This document shows positions 53,598-62,614 of a DNA stretch of 64,000 nucleotides, in pieces. Source of the DNA: Phenylobacterium sp. Root1290 (GTDB taxonomy: Bacteria; Pseudomonadota; Alphaproteobacteria; Caulobacterales; Caulobacteraceae). Every line of letters begins with the position of its first letter. Position 1 is the first letter of the stretch. Both the position numbers and the translations under genes were made by a program. Where the stretch lies: assembly GCF_001425305.1 (NCBI RefSeq), contig NZ_LMEE01000001.1:570646-634645 (forward strand). The letters are read 5' to 3'. The notes beneath the pieces are model-generated. The model made no database searches. It saw nothing but the letters and a program-made list of their open reading frames with translations, and was not told the DNA's origin.

Positions 53598-54674
53598 ATG
53601 CGCGCGGTGATCCGGCGGAACAAGCAACTTGTCTGCGACGACATCGCGGAGCTCAAGCCTGACCAAGGGCAGGTGCTGGTGCGTACTCTGGCCTGCGGAA
53701 TTTGCGGCTCGGACCTGCACGCCCTCCATCACATGGAGCACATGATCGACCTCACGCGTCGCGCGGGCGGCATGGGCGACGGGTTCGATCCCACGGCCGA
53801 CACCGTCTTCGGCCACGAGTTCTGCGCGGAGATCCTGGAGCATGGGCCCGGCACGACCGGCCTCCTGAAGGCCGGCACGCGAGTCGTCTCGATTCCCGCC
53901 ACCCTCACCCCGGTAGGCGGCGTCGAGATGCTCGGCTTCTCGAACAACCTGCCCGGAGGCTTTTCCGAGCGCATGATCCTCTCCGAGGCCCTTCTGTTGC
54001 CGGTCCCCAACGGCCTGCCCACCGACAAGGCCGCCCTCACCGAGCCCTTCGCGGTCGGCGCCCACGCCGTCGCCAAGGCGCGGCTCGACCCCAACAGCGT
54101 CGCGCTGGTAGTCGGTTGCGGTCCCGTCGGCCTTGCGGTCATCGCCGGCCTCAAGGCGCGCGGTCATGGCCCGGTCATCGCCGCGGACTTCTCGCCTCGC
54201 CGCCGCGCCGCCGCCGAGATGCTGGGCGCCGACGTGGTGATCGACCCCGCAGTCGAGAGCCCCCACGATCGCTGGGAGAGCTTCGGTGTCCCCAAGGCCC
54301 GTGCGGCCCAGAACATGATCCGCATGATGGGCGGCAGCTTCGGTCGTCCTGTCGTCTTCGAGTGCGTCGGCTCCCCCGGCGTTGTTCAGAGCCTGATCGA
54401 GGCCTCGCCGGCAGGATCCCAGATCGTCGTCGCCGGGGTCTGCATGGAGACCGATCGAATCGAACCGGCCATCGCCATCACCAAGGAGATCGAGCTTACC
54501 TTCGTGTTCGGCTACACGCCTGAGGAGTTCGCCGCGACCCTGCACGACATCGCCGAAGGCCGTATCGACGTCAGCAACGTCGTCACCGGCACGGTCAGCC
54601 TCGACGGCGTCGCCCAGGCCTTCAGGGACCTCGGCGATCCGGAGGCCCACGTGAAAATCCTGGTCCAGCCCTAG
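53598..54674 (+). CDS. Medium-chain zinc-dependent alcohol dehydrogenase-like protein
   Basis: A 358-residue MDR-family oxidoreductase. Catalytic zinc ligands are visible: Cys in ACGICGSD and His/Glu in FGHEFCAE; the nucleotide-binding GCGPVGLAVIAG follows. The four-cysteine structural zinc loop of classical alcohol dehydrogenases is missing; its place is taken by VGGVEMLGF. A loop insertion (HHMEHMIDLTRRAGGMGDGFDP) near residue 45 is longer than usual. The substrate is unknown. It ends in CTAG shared with the convergent lipocalin-like gene. Confidence 0.87.
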   Translation: MRAVIRRNKQLVCDDIAELKPDQGQVLVRTLACGICGSDLHALHHMEHMIDLTRRAGGMGDGFDPTADTVFGHEFCAEILEHGPGTTGLLKAGTRVVSIPATLTPVGGVEMLGFSNNLPGGFSERMILSEALLLPVPNGLPTDKAALTEPFAVGAHAVAKARLDPNSVALVVGCGPVGLAVIAGLKARGHGPVIAADFSPRRRAAAEMLGADVVIDPAVESPHDRWESFGVPKARAAQNMIRMMGGSFGRPVVFECVGSPGVVQSLIEASPAGSQIVVAGVCMETDRIEPAIAITKEIELTFVFGYTPEEFAATLHDIAEGRIDVSNVVTGTVSLDGVAQAFRDLGDPEAHVKILVQP

Positions 54675-55744
54675 AGTTTCATGGGGCTGGCGTAGCCGGT
54701 CAGCTCCAAATAGCCCCGACCGCCTTCGGTGCGAACGGCGCCCTCCCAGTAAACGGGACCCCCGGAGGCGCGGCTGTCGAGTTCCTGGTCGTCGAACAAC
54801 GGCTTCAAGGTCCAGCGTCGCTCGCCCTGCGGGGTCCGCACCGCTACCGTCCGTTCGATCGGATAGACGGCGCCGGTCCGGGGAGAACGCCAGCTTCGCA
54901 GGGAGCCGAACTTCACCTCGGATGGCGCAAATCTGGCGACCGTCCCGTCGCGGCTGCGCAACGAACCTCCGGCCCAAAGCGCACGCCCGGCCGTGTCACG
55001 GACCTGGAAGGCCATCAGCGCTCCGCCGTCGTCCAAGTTGAGGCCAACCCAGTCCCATCCGACCGCCGCCGGATCCAGCAGCGTCGAGGACCATTCCCGA
55101 TCCAGCCAGGCCGCGCCAGTCACCTTCACCGCCTTGCCGTTCCGGATGACCGAGCCGGACGCCTTCAGCTGGGGAACGCTGTAGTAGTGGCTGGCCTGGC
55201 CCGGCAGCGGCCCCTTGCGGCTGAAGCCGCCCTCGCCCTGCAGCAGAACCGGTTGGGTCGGTGCGAACACGAGGTCGAGCAGGAACCCGTCGCCAGCCAC
55301 TTTCGTGACGTAGCGACCCTCAGGGGTGCGCCGCAGCCGCCAGTCGTCGATCGACAGGTCCATATCGCCGGTCGCCGCCTCGGCGAGCCCGAAGCCGGCG
55401 CGCGCGATCCGCTGGCCATGCATGAGCCTACCCAGTGCGGGGTCCGAGATAGCTGCATGGGCGAACAGGATCTGCTTCGGCGCGAACGCACTGGGGTTGG
55501 CTGGCTCCACCGGCGGCCGCGAGCGGAAGAACGTCACCTGGAACCCGAGTTCTTCGCCGCCCTCCGCCCTCAGCCAGCCAGTGACGTACCACCACTCGGT
55601 CCGAAAGTCCGGGTGGGCTCCGTGGTCGGCAGGGAACCGCAGCGCCACGCCTGGCCGCACCGTGGGATAGGTGGGAGCCTGAGCCGCCGCGGGCGCCGCA
55701 GACACCAGCAGCAAGACCAGTACGCCGGCAAGCCATCGCCCCAT
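54671..55744 (-). CDS. Exported lipocalin-like protein (AttH/CrtC type)
   Basis: A 357-residue secreted protein with a signal peptide (LAGVLVLLLVSAAPAAA, cleaved before Q). The body follows the AttH/carotenoid-hydratase-like double lipocalin pattern: FPADHGAHPDFRTEWWYVTGWLR, then FFRSRPP, WLDREWSST, GWDWVGLNLDDGGALMAFQVRD. In Agrobacterium AttH travels with an ABC system, as here. The ATG overlaps the permease stop (TGATG) and has GGAGGA six bases upstream. It probably acts in the periplasm or outer membrane; the ligand is unknown. Confidence 0.85.
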   Translation of the reverse strand: MGRWLAGVLVLLLVSAAPAAAQAPTYPTVRPGVALRFPADHGAHPDFRTEWWYVTGWLRAEGGEELGFQVTFFRSRPPVEPANPSAFAPKQILFAHAAISDPALGRLMHGQRIARAGFGLAEAATGDMDLSIDDWRLRRTPEGRYVTKVAGDGFLLDLVFAPTQPVLLQGEGGFSRKGPLPGQASHYYSVPQLKASGSVIRNGKAVKVTGAAWLDREWSSTLLDPAAVGWDWVGLNLDDGGALMAFQVRDTAGRALWAGGSLRSRDGTVARFAPSEVKFGSLRSWRSPRTGAVYPIERTVAVRTPQGERRWTLKPLFDDQELDSRASGGPVYWEGAVRTEGGRGYLELTGYASPMKL

Positions 55745-58308
55745 CACCAGTCCTCCCGAACAGCGCGTACCGCGTCAGCCGACACCGCGCGGCGCCCCGC
55801 CACCAGTGCGGTTCCTGCCGCCGAGACCACCAAGGCGACGCCAACGCTGAAGAGCAGCCCCCACGGCGGCTTCGTCTCCATCGTCCAATGGAAGGACTGT
55901 GGGTTCACCACGTGGATGAGAACCTGACTCATCGCGAGGCCAAGACCGATTCCCGCCAAGCCGCCGACCGCGCCGAGCAGAGCGCCCTCCGTCGCCAGCA
56001 TTGCGACGATCTGGCCCTTGGTGACGCCCAGGTGCCTGAGCATTCCGAACTCCTTCGTGCGCGCGAGCGTCTGGGCCGAGATGGTCGCCGCGACGCCCGC
56101 CAAGCCCACCACGATGGCGATGGCCTCAAGACCGTACGTCACAGCGAAACTGCGATCGAAGAGGCGCAGGGCCATGTCCCGGAGAGTAGCCGGCTCAGCC
56201 ACGGACACGCGGCCCGCAAGCCGCTCGGGGACGTTCGCTTCGAGCGCTTCCGCTACGTCCTGACGGTCTGCGCCGGCCTCGAGGGTTACCGAGGCCTCGC
56301 TACGCCAGCGGTCGCCGGTCAACGCCGTATAGTCATGGCTCTCCAATGTCACAGCCCCATGCTGGCGCGCGTAGTCCCGCCAGATCCCGGTGACGAAGAA
56401 GGCTCCAGGCGGGGTCCCTCCAATCGGCAGATCGATCCGCTGCCCCACCTTCCAGCCGTACAGCCAGGCCGCAGGCTCGGACACGTAGACTGCGATCGCG
56501 CCGGGAGGCGCCGGCTCCGTTCGGCCGATCATTGGCGGCGCACCAGCGTCGAGACCGCCCTCGGGCCGCGCGATCAGCGCCAGGGGCGGCGCGTCGGCGC
56601 TCATCCGCAGCATCGTCGTGCGCATGAACGCGATCCCGGCGACGCCAGGCGTCGAGGCCAGCCGCGCCTGCTCCTCCGGGTCGAACCCACCGCCTGTCCC
56701 GACCGACTCGATGCGGACATAGAGATCGGCAGGCAGGACCTGGGCCAGCCAGTCTTCCACCGATCCCCGGAAGCTCGACACCATGACGGCCATGGCCACC
56801 ATCAGACTGGTGCTCGCCACGACGCCGCACAGCGCCACCGCGGCCTGGGACGGCGCGCCCCACAGTCGCTTGATCGCCAGGTCCGGCGCCACATGCCCGA
56901 AAGAACGCCCCTTCAGTCCCGACAGCAGGACCCTCGCCAGCCGCGGCATCGCCGCCACGCCGCCTGCCAGCAGCAGGGCCATCGAGGCGTAGCCGAGCAA
57001 CGGCACGCCTGCGACCGCAGGAGCGAAGGCGGCCGCCGCGCCGGCTCCCAGCAACAGCGCCGCCGGCCAGATCGCCGGCGTGACACGTGGGTCGACAGAG
57101 TCACCGGCGTTCTTGAGCGCCACGGCGGGCTGTGCGCGCGCGGCCTCGCGCGCCGGCGCCAAGCTCCCCACGACCGCGGTGACCAAGCCTAGGCCAAGGA
57201 ACACCAGGGCGGGACCTGGCGTCAGCACGAGCTGGGGCTTCGCGCCAGCGAAGTAACCTCCGCCCAGATCACCGCCCAACAGGCGCAACGCGCCGTCCGC
57301 CAGTCCGAACCCCAAGGCGATGCCGACGCCGCCGCCCGCCACACCGACACCGATGCCTTCGGCCATCACCTGGGCCAGCAACGCCCTGCGCCGCACCCCC
57401 AGCACCCGCAGCAATGCGAACTGCGGACGTCGCCTCGCCACCGACAGCGACTGCGCCGAATAGACGAGAAATCCTCCGGTCAAGAGCGCCATCAACGCCA
57501 GCATGTCGAGATTGACCCGGTAGGCGCGGCTGAGGCTGTCGCTGCGCCGCTCCTCGCTCTCCGGGCTGACCAGTTGGGCGTCGGAGGGAAGCGTCTGTTG
57601 CAGAACTCCAGCCACCCGAGCCGCGTCCACGCCCGGCGAAAGCTTGAGGTCCAGGCGCTGCAGGCGACCCAGCGTCCCCAGCCGCCACTGAGCAGCGGCG
57701 ATGTCCAGCACCGCCAGGCGCCTCTCTTCACCCACTCCAGGAAGCACGCCGGCGATCCGGAACGTCGCCCTGCGGCCGCCCGCGATGAGCTCGATCGGTT
57801 GGCCCACGGCCCGGCCGACCAGCGCCGCCGGCGAGAGGAACACCGCCGACTCGTCGAAGGCGGCCTCCATGGTCGGCCCGCGCGCGTCTCCGCCTTCAGC
57901 CGCCAACGGACGGCCGATCAGGCTGGGCGTGACGACCACGGCTCGCAGAACGTCCAGACCCAGAACCGTGACGGTTTCACCCGGACGATCCGTGCCGGCC
58001 TCAAGCTCGACCACGGGGCTGACCGCCGCCACGCCCGATGTCCGCGCGAGCTTCGGATAAAGCCCCTCATCGAAGCCGAGCGACGTCGTCGAGCGCACCT
58101 GCAGCTCGGCGTCCCCGTTCACGGCGCTGACGGCCTTGGAAAATTCGCTGAGCGCCGAGGCGTTCACCAGATGAACGGCCAGTCCCAGGGCGACGCCGAT
58201 GGCGATGGCGGCCGCTGCAGTCAGCACACGCATCGGATGCGCCCGCCACTCTCCCAGGATCATCCAGCGCGCGGCCAGGCCCCGCTGCTCAGGCGGCGCG
58301 TTCGACAA
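55744..58308 (-). CDS. Long FtsX/MacB-type ABC permease
   Basis: An 854-residue permease with two MacB-type halves in one chain: an N-terminal membrane segment, a periplasmic domain, three clustered membrane segments near residues 260-400, further helices about 415-480, a second periplasmic part, and three C-terminal helices (about residue 735 onward). In Agrobacterium the comparable system has two permeases, AttF and AttG; here one long protein seems to serve both. The start is a TTG at 58308, inside the ATPase gene by 20 bases; exact start uncertain. It precedes the lipocalin-like gene. Confidence 0.87.
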   Translation of the reverse strand: MSNAPPEQRGLAARWMILGEWRAHPMRVLTAAAAIAIGVALGLAVHLVNASALSEFSKAVSAVNGDAELQVRSTTSLGFDEGLYPKLARTSGVAAVSPVVELEAGTDRPGETVTVLGLDVLRAVVVTPSLIGRPLAAEGGDARGPTMEAAFDESAVFLSPAALVGRAVGQPIELIAGGRRATFRIAGVLPGVGEERRLAVLDIAAAQWRLGTLGRLQRLDLKLSPGVDAARVAGVLQQTLPSDAQLVSPESEERRSDSLSRAYRVNLDMLALMALLTGGFLVYSAQSLSVARRRPQFALLRVLGVRRRALLAQVMAEGIGVGVAGGGVGIALGFGLADGALRLLGGDLGGGYFAGAKPQLVLTPGPALVFLGLGLVTAVVGSLAPAREAARAQPAVALKNAGDSVDPRVTPAIWPAALLLGAGAAAAFAPAVAGVPLLGYASMALLLAGGVAAMPRLARVLLSGLKGRSFGHVAPDLAIKRLWGAPSQAAVALCGVVASTSLMVAMAVMVSSFRGSVEDWLAQVLPADLYVRIESVGTGGGFDPEEQARLASTPGVAGIAFMRTTMLRMSADAPPLALIARPEGGLDAGAPPMIGRTEPAPPGAIAVYVSEPAAWLYGWKVGQRIDLPIGGTPPGAFFVTGIWRDYARQHGAVTLESHDYTALTGDRWRSEASVTLEAGADRQDVAEALEANVPERLAGRVSVAEPATLRDMALRLFDRSFAVTYGLEAIAIVVGLAGVAATISAQTLARTKEFGMLRHLGVTKGQIVAMLATEGALLGAVGGLAGIGLGLAMSQVLIHVVNPQSFHWTMETKPPWGLLFSVGVALVVSAAGTALVAGRRAVSADAVRAVREDW

Positions 58309-58975
58309 GGCCGTTCCGTCCGAGGATGAGAATGCGATCGGCCGCCGCCGCCGCAACCTCCGAATGGGTGACGAGCACCGCTGAAGCGCCCGAACCCCGG
58401 ATCTGCCGGGCGAACACTTCCAGCACGCGGTTGGCGGTCTCCGGATCGAGATTGCCTGTGGGTTCGTCGGCGAGCACCAGGCCCGGTTGATGGATCAAGG
58501 CGCGGGCGATGGCCACGCGCTGCATCTCGCCCCCCGACAGTTGGCGCGGATAGTCGTTGGCGCGCCCGGCCAGACCGACCGCGGCCAGCATCTGTTCGGC
58601 GCGCTCCAAGGCGCGGTCGCCGCGTTGACCCTGCAGCGCCAGCGGCAGCGCCACGTTCTGCCCGAGCGTCAGGTGCGGCAGCACGTGGAAAGCCTGGAAC
58701 ACGAAACCGACGCGGTCGCGGCGCAGCAACGTACGCCGGTCGTCGTCAAGCCCGGCGAGATCAGCGCCGTCGATGGAGATCGCGCCCTGATCGGCCTGAT
58801 CCAGCCCAGCAATCAGGTTCAGCAGGGTCGACTTGCCGACGCCCGATTCGCCCATGATCGCGACGAACTCGCCGGCCGCCAGACGCAGGTCCAGCCCCTC
58901 GAACAGGACGCGACCGCCGGGAACCGACTTGGTGAGATCCGTGATCTGCAAAATGGGCGCGGTCATCGGCGTCAT
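58289..58975 (-). CDS. ABC transporter ATPase of the LolD/MacB type
   Basis: A 228-residue ATPase. Walker A is GESGVGKSTLLNLIAG, the Q-loop VGFVFQAFHVLPHLT, the signature LSGGEMQRVAIARAL, Walker B LVLADEPTGNLD and a switch histidine VTHS. The subgroup works with FtsX-like permeases in transenvelope machinery (lipoprotein release, mechanotransmission) and not in classical import. It is first of a three-gene unit with the permease and the lipocalin-like protein. M1 or M4 could be the start. Confidence 0.95.
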   Translation of the reverse strand: MTPMTAPILQITDLTKSVPGGRVLFEGLDLRLAAGEFVAIMGESGVGKSTLLNLIAGLDQADQGAISIDGADLAGLDDDRRTLLRRDRVGFVFQAFHVLPHLTLGQNVALPLALQGQRGDRALERAEQMLAAVGLAGRANDYPRQLSGGEMQRVAIARALIHQPGLVLADEPTGNLDPETANRVLEVFARQIRGSGASAVLVTHSEVAAAAADRILILGRNGLVERAA

Positions 58976-59002
58976 CCTAGCCTGAACCGCGCCCAGGCGA
59001 AG

Positions 59003-59797
59003 CTAGGACGGTTTGGGCGGCGGCGGCGCCAAGCGCCGCTGGGCCAGGGCCGTGCAGGATGCGATACCGATCGGGCCGCTCTCGTCGTAGACGCGGGCGT
59101 CGCCCACCGCCACGCCGTCATCGGCCCCATGATAGACGCTCTCGAAGCCCACCCACTCGGTGTCGGGCAGCTTGTGCAGGTACAGCGTCACATCCGAATT
59201 GATGTAGCCCAGGCCCTGGTCGCCCACATGGGTCAGCGGGCTGACGAAGTCGGCGGCGACCGCCACACGCTGGAACGGGGTCAGCGGCTCGCCCTCGACG
59301 ACCTCGCGCACTTCGCTCATCCAGGTGCGGCGCTGCTCGGCCGTAGCGAATCCGCCGCTGATCGGACGCGAGGCCCACATGCCGCCCATGCCGCCGCGGT
59401 TCTCGGGCTCGGGGATGTCGACCGGCGACGGCACATCCCAAGTACCGGGCTTCCACACGGCGCCTTCCGAGTTCTCGGTGCGCTTGAGAAACTGGCAGGT
59501 GGCGCGGGCCATGCTGACGCCGCCGGAAATGAACTCAGCGTCGATGACACGTATCCGGCCGCTTTCGCGCACGACCGTCGTGGTGACCTCGATCGGGTCG
59601 AAGCCCGGCAGCTTGTACATGTCGACCGTCAGACGGGCTGGGATGAAATCCGGATCGCCGTGCTTGTTTTCGAGCACGAAGCCGAGAAGACCAATGATGA
59701 CCCGACCGTGGAGCGACTTGGGATTCCAGGGGCCGCGGCAGGAAGGGGTTGGGACGTAAAATTGACCGTCCCGTTTGAAAAAAGGTTCGTTTGCCAT
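59003..59797 (-). CDS. Acyl-CoA thioesterase-like protein (TesB-type, double hotdog)
   Basis: A 264-residue cytoplasmic protein resembling the TesB/thioesterase family. The front half has LHGRVIIGLLGFVLENKHGDPDFIPARLTVDM and the rear half PFQRVAVAADFVSPL, then YINSDVTLYLHKLPDTEWVGFESVYH, two hotdog units. A role in acyl-CoA hydrolysis is by family resemblance only. ATG 59797 begins MANEPFFKRDGQFYVP; the longer frame upstream is intergenic. It is divergent from the S9 peptidase gene. Confidence 0.75.
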   Translation of the reverse strand: MANEPFFKRDGQFYVPTPSCRGPWNPKSLHGRVIIGLLGFVLENKHGDPDFIPARLTVDMYKLPGFDPIEVTTTVVRESGRIRVIDAEFISGGVSMARATCQFLKRTENSEGAVWKPGTWDVPSPVDIPEPENRGGMGGMWASRPISGGFATAEQRRTWMSEVREVVEGEPLTPFQRVAVAADFVSPLTHVGDQGLGYINSDVTLYLHKLPDTEWVGFESVYHGADDGVAVGDARVYDESGPIGIASCTALAQRRLAPPPPKPS

Positions 59798-59974
59798 GGC
59801 GCGGGACCATGACGGATTCCCCTGGCCTAGCCTAGGTTGCGCGCTCGATCGGATGGCCATTCCCCGCGCCGGGGCCGCCGCACGAAATTCGTTTCGCCGC
59901 CGAGCATTTGCGCGCGCCGTTCCAGCTGCCCTAAGCTCGGCATTGGCAAGATCGTTCCGAGAGGCAGTTCGTCG

Positions 59975-62089
59975 ATGCGTTTCCCTTTCCTTGGAAAATT
60001 GGCGGCCGGCGCCATGTTGAGCGGCATGACCGCATTTCCCGCCGCCGCCCTGCCCGATCCCAGCGATCCTTACGCCTACATGGAGGAGATCGAGGGCGAC
60101 CGCGCCATGGCCTTCGCCAAGGCCGAGAACGACCGCTCGCTGCCGCAGCTTCAGAACGATCCGCGATACGCCAAGCTCTACGACCAGGCGCTGGCCATCG
60201 CCACGGCCAAGGACCGCATCACCCCCGTCGGATTCGCCGGCGACGGCACGCTGCGCAACTTCTGGCAGGACGCCGAGCACGTCCGTGGCGTGCTGCGCTC
60301 CACCACCCTGGCCAGCTACCGCACCGGCAATCCGGAATGGCGGACCATCCTGGACGTCGACGCCTTGGCCAAGACCGAAGGCAAGAACTGGGTCTACAAG
60401 GGCGCCCACTGCCTGGCCCCGGACGACCGCATCTGCCTGATCGATCTATCTGACGGCGGCAAGGACGCCGTCGAGGTTCGCGAGTTCGATATCAAGACTG
60501 GCCAGTTCGTGAAGGACGGCTTCTTCCTTCCGTATGGCAAGCACCGCTACGCCTGGATCGACGCCGACACCCTTGCCGTGGCGACCGAGTGGACCAAGGG
60601 CGAACTGACCACCTCCGGCTATCCGTTCGTGATCAAGATCCTCAAGCGCGGCCAGCCGCTGGCCCAGGCGAGCGAGGTGTTCCGCGGCAAGCCCGACGAT
60701 GGCGGCTACGGGGTCAGCCCGATCGCCCTGCGCGACGCGGACGGCAAGCTGCAGGCGCTGATCGCTCATCGTCCGCTCGACACCTTCAACGCCGAGCATC
60801 ACCTGATCGGTGACGCTGGCGCGACCAGGCTGCCGTTGCCGTTGCGCTCCTCAATTCAGGGCCTGCTCGACGGCCAGATGCTGCTGACCCTTGAAGAAGA
60901 CTGGGCCGCCCAGTCTGGCAAGTCGGGCGACCTCATGGCTCTGGACCTTGCGGTCCTCAAGGCCGACGCCACGAACGCCAAGGCGACGCTGGTCCTTCGA
61001 CCTACCGACAGCCAATCGGTCGAACAGGTGGCGACGACCCGCAACCGGCTCGTCGTGGCGCTCTATGACAACGTGAAGGGCGGGGTGCTCAGCTTCCGAC
61101 ACGACGCCAAGGACTGGACCTCGACCAAGCTCGACCTTCCGGCTGATATCTCGGTCGGCATCGCCTCGGCCTCCGACCGCGACGACCAGCTGATCCTGCA
61201 GGTGGCCGGGTTCCTGACGCCCTCCACTCAATTGCTGGCCGACGCCGCCATCGGATCTCACGAGACACTGCGCAGCCTGCCTGCCCGCTTCGACGCCTCC
61301 AAGCAGATGGTGGAGCAGAACTGGGCGGTCTCCAAGGATGGGACCAAAGTCCCGTACTTCCTGGTCCGCGCGAAGGACATGAAGTTCGACGGCTCCACGC
61401 CGACCCTGCTCTACGCCTATGGCGGCTTCCAGGTTTCGCAGACGCCCGGCTACGCCGCCACGGTCGGCAAGCTGTGGCTGGAGCGCGGCGGGGCCTATGC
61501 GATCGCCAACATCCGGGGCGGCGGCGAGTTCGGCCCGCGCTGGCATGAGGCCGGCCTAAAGCTCAACCGCCAGCGGGTCTATGACGACTTCTTCGCCGTC
61601 TCCGAGGACCTGATCGCCCGCAAGGTCACCAGCCCGACGAAGCTCGGCATCATGGGGGGCTCAAACGGCGGGTTGCTGATGGGCGTGGCCCTTACCCAAC
61701 GGCCTGAGCTCTACAAGGCGGTGGTCATCCAGGTGCCGCTGTTCGACATGATCGGCTACACCCACATCGGCGCCGGCGCCTCATGGGTCGGCGAATATGG
61801 CGACCCGGCCAATCCGGAGGAGCGGAAGGTGATCGACACCTATTCGCCCTATCAGAAGCTGGCCAAGGGCAAGCCCTACCCGCGCGTCTTTCTGGAGACC
61901 TCGACCAAGGACGACCGCGTCCATCCGGCCCACGCCCGCAAGGCTGCCGCCCGGCTCAAGGAGCTGGGCTATGACTACCTCTACTACGAGAACATCGACG
62001 GCGGTCACGCCGCCGCCGCCAACCTCAACGAGACCGCCAAGCGCCAGGCGCTTGAATACACCTATCTCAGCCAGCAGCTGATGGACTGA
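59975..62089 (+). CDS. Exported S9A prolyl-oligopeptidase-family peptidase
   Basis: A 704-residue serine peptidase with a signal peptide (LGKLAAGAMLSGMTAFPAAA). A beta-propeller-type N-terminal domain with DPYAYMEEIEGDRAM-like start leads to the alpha/beta hydrolase domain; Ser563 in GGSNGGLLMG, Asp646/647 in TKDDRVHP and His678 in DGGHAAA form the triad. It should cleave short peptides after proline-like residues in the periplasm. ATG 59975 is chosen for the signal peptide; a longer frame upstream is unlikely. It overlaps the convergent HxlR gene by 23 bases. Confidence 0.92.
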   Translation: MRFPFLGKLAAGAMLSGMTAFPAAALPDPSDPYAYMEEIEGDRAMAFAKAENDRSLPQLQNDPRYAKLYDQALAIATAKDRITPVGFAGDGTLRNFWQDAEHVRGVLRSTTLASYRTGNPEWRTILDVDALAKTEGKNWVYKGAHCLAPDDRICLIDLSDGGKDAVEVREFDIKTGQFVKDGFFLPYGKHRYAWIDADTLAVATEWTKGELTTSGYPFVIKILKRGQPLAQASEVFRGKPDDGGYGVSPIALRDADGKLQALIAHRPLDTFNAEHHLIGDAGATRLPLPLRSSIQGLLDGQMLLTLEEDWAAQSGKSGDLMALDLAVLKADATNAKATLVLRPTDSQSVEQVATTRNRLVVALYDNVKGGVLSFRHDAKDWTSTKLDLPADISVGIASASDRDDQLILQVAGFLTPSTQLLADAAIGSHETLRSLPARFDASKQMVEQNWAVSKDGTKVPYFLVRAKDMKFDGSTPTLLYAYGGFQVSQTPGYAATVGKLWLERGGAYAIANIRGGGEFGPRWHEAGLKLNRQRVYDDFFAVSEDLIARKVTSPTKLGIMGGSNGGLLMGVALTQRPELYKAVVIQVPLFDMIGYTHIGAGASWVGEYGDPANPEERKVIDTYSPYQKLAKGKPYPRVFLETSTKDDRVHPAHARKAAARLKELGYDYLYYENIDGGHAAAANLNETAKRQALEYTYLSQQLMD

Positions 62090-62534
62090 AGGCGGCGCCC
62101 GGGCGGGCTTCCACCCCTCGGGCGTCAACTTCGTCGCCGCATTCGGAGCAGGTCATCACCGGCTGGAAGTCGCAGCCGCAGGACTTGTGGCGACGCAAAA
62201 TCGGCGGTCCGCGCCCATCGTCATAGTGGCGGTCGCCCCAGCTGACGATCGCCAGGATCACCGGATAGAGGTCCAGCCCCTTCTCGGTCAGCCGGTACTC
62301 GTGGCGGGCCGGCCGCGCCTGGTAGGCCACCTTCTGCAGCACGCCCTCGTCGGTCAGCACCTTCAGCCGGTCGGCGATGATAGTGCGCGAGATGCCCAGG
62401 CGCTCCTGGAACGCCTCGAACCGCCGCACGCCCAGAAAGCAGTCGCGAAGGATCAGCAACGTCCAGCGGTCGCCGATCACCGCCACCGATCGTGCCAACG
62501 AGCAGGGCTCACGGCTCAATTCGTCCCATTTCAT
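62067..62534 (-). CDS. HxlR-family transcriptional regulator
   Basis: A 155-residue winged-helix regulator: CSLARSVAVIGDRWTLLILRDCFLG and RRFEAFQERLGISRTIIADRLKVLTDEGVL give the helix-turn-helix, and EYRLTEKGLDLYPVILAIVSWGDRH the wing and dimer helix. A C-terminal cysteine cluster (CGC then CSEC) may bind zinc. I chose ATG 62534 because it has GGAG six bases upstream; ATG 62546 is possible. It is divergent from an SDR/isomerase pair, the usual placement for a local repressor of catabolic genes. Confidence 0.88.
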   Translation of the reverse strand: MKWDELSREPCSLARSVAVIGDRWTLLILRDCFLGVRRFEAFQERLGISRTIIADRLKVLTDEGVLQKVAYQARPARHEYRLTEKGLDLYPVILAIVSWGDRHYDDGRGPPILRRHKSCGCDFQPVMTCSECGDEVDARGVEARPGAAFSPSAAG

Positions 62535-62552
62535 CGCCGGCTCCATCCGCCA

Positions 62553-62582
62553 TTGACCAAGTCCAGATTCGATACCATGGTC
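62553..62582. promoter_or_regulatory. Candidate operator/promoter in the HxlR-SDR divergent region
   Basis: In the 80-base gap TTGACC (62553-62558) could be a -35 for the rightward genes. GACCA (62555-62559) and TGGTC (62578-62582) form an imperfect inverted repeat, a possible binding site for the HxlR protein. Confidence 0.35.
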
Positions 62583-62614
62583 CGTCCAGAAAATAAACTT
62601 ATGGGAGACGAGCC

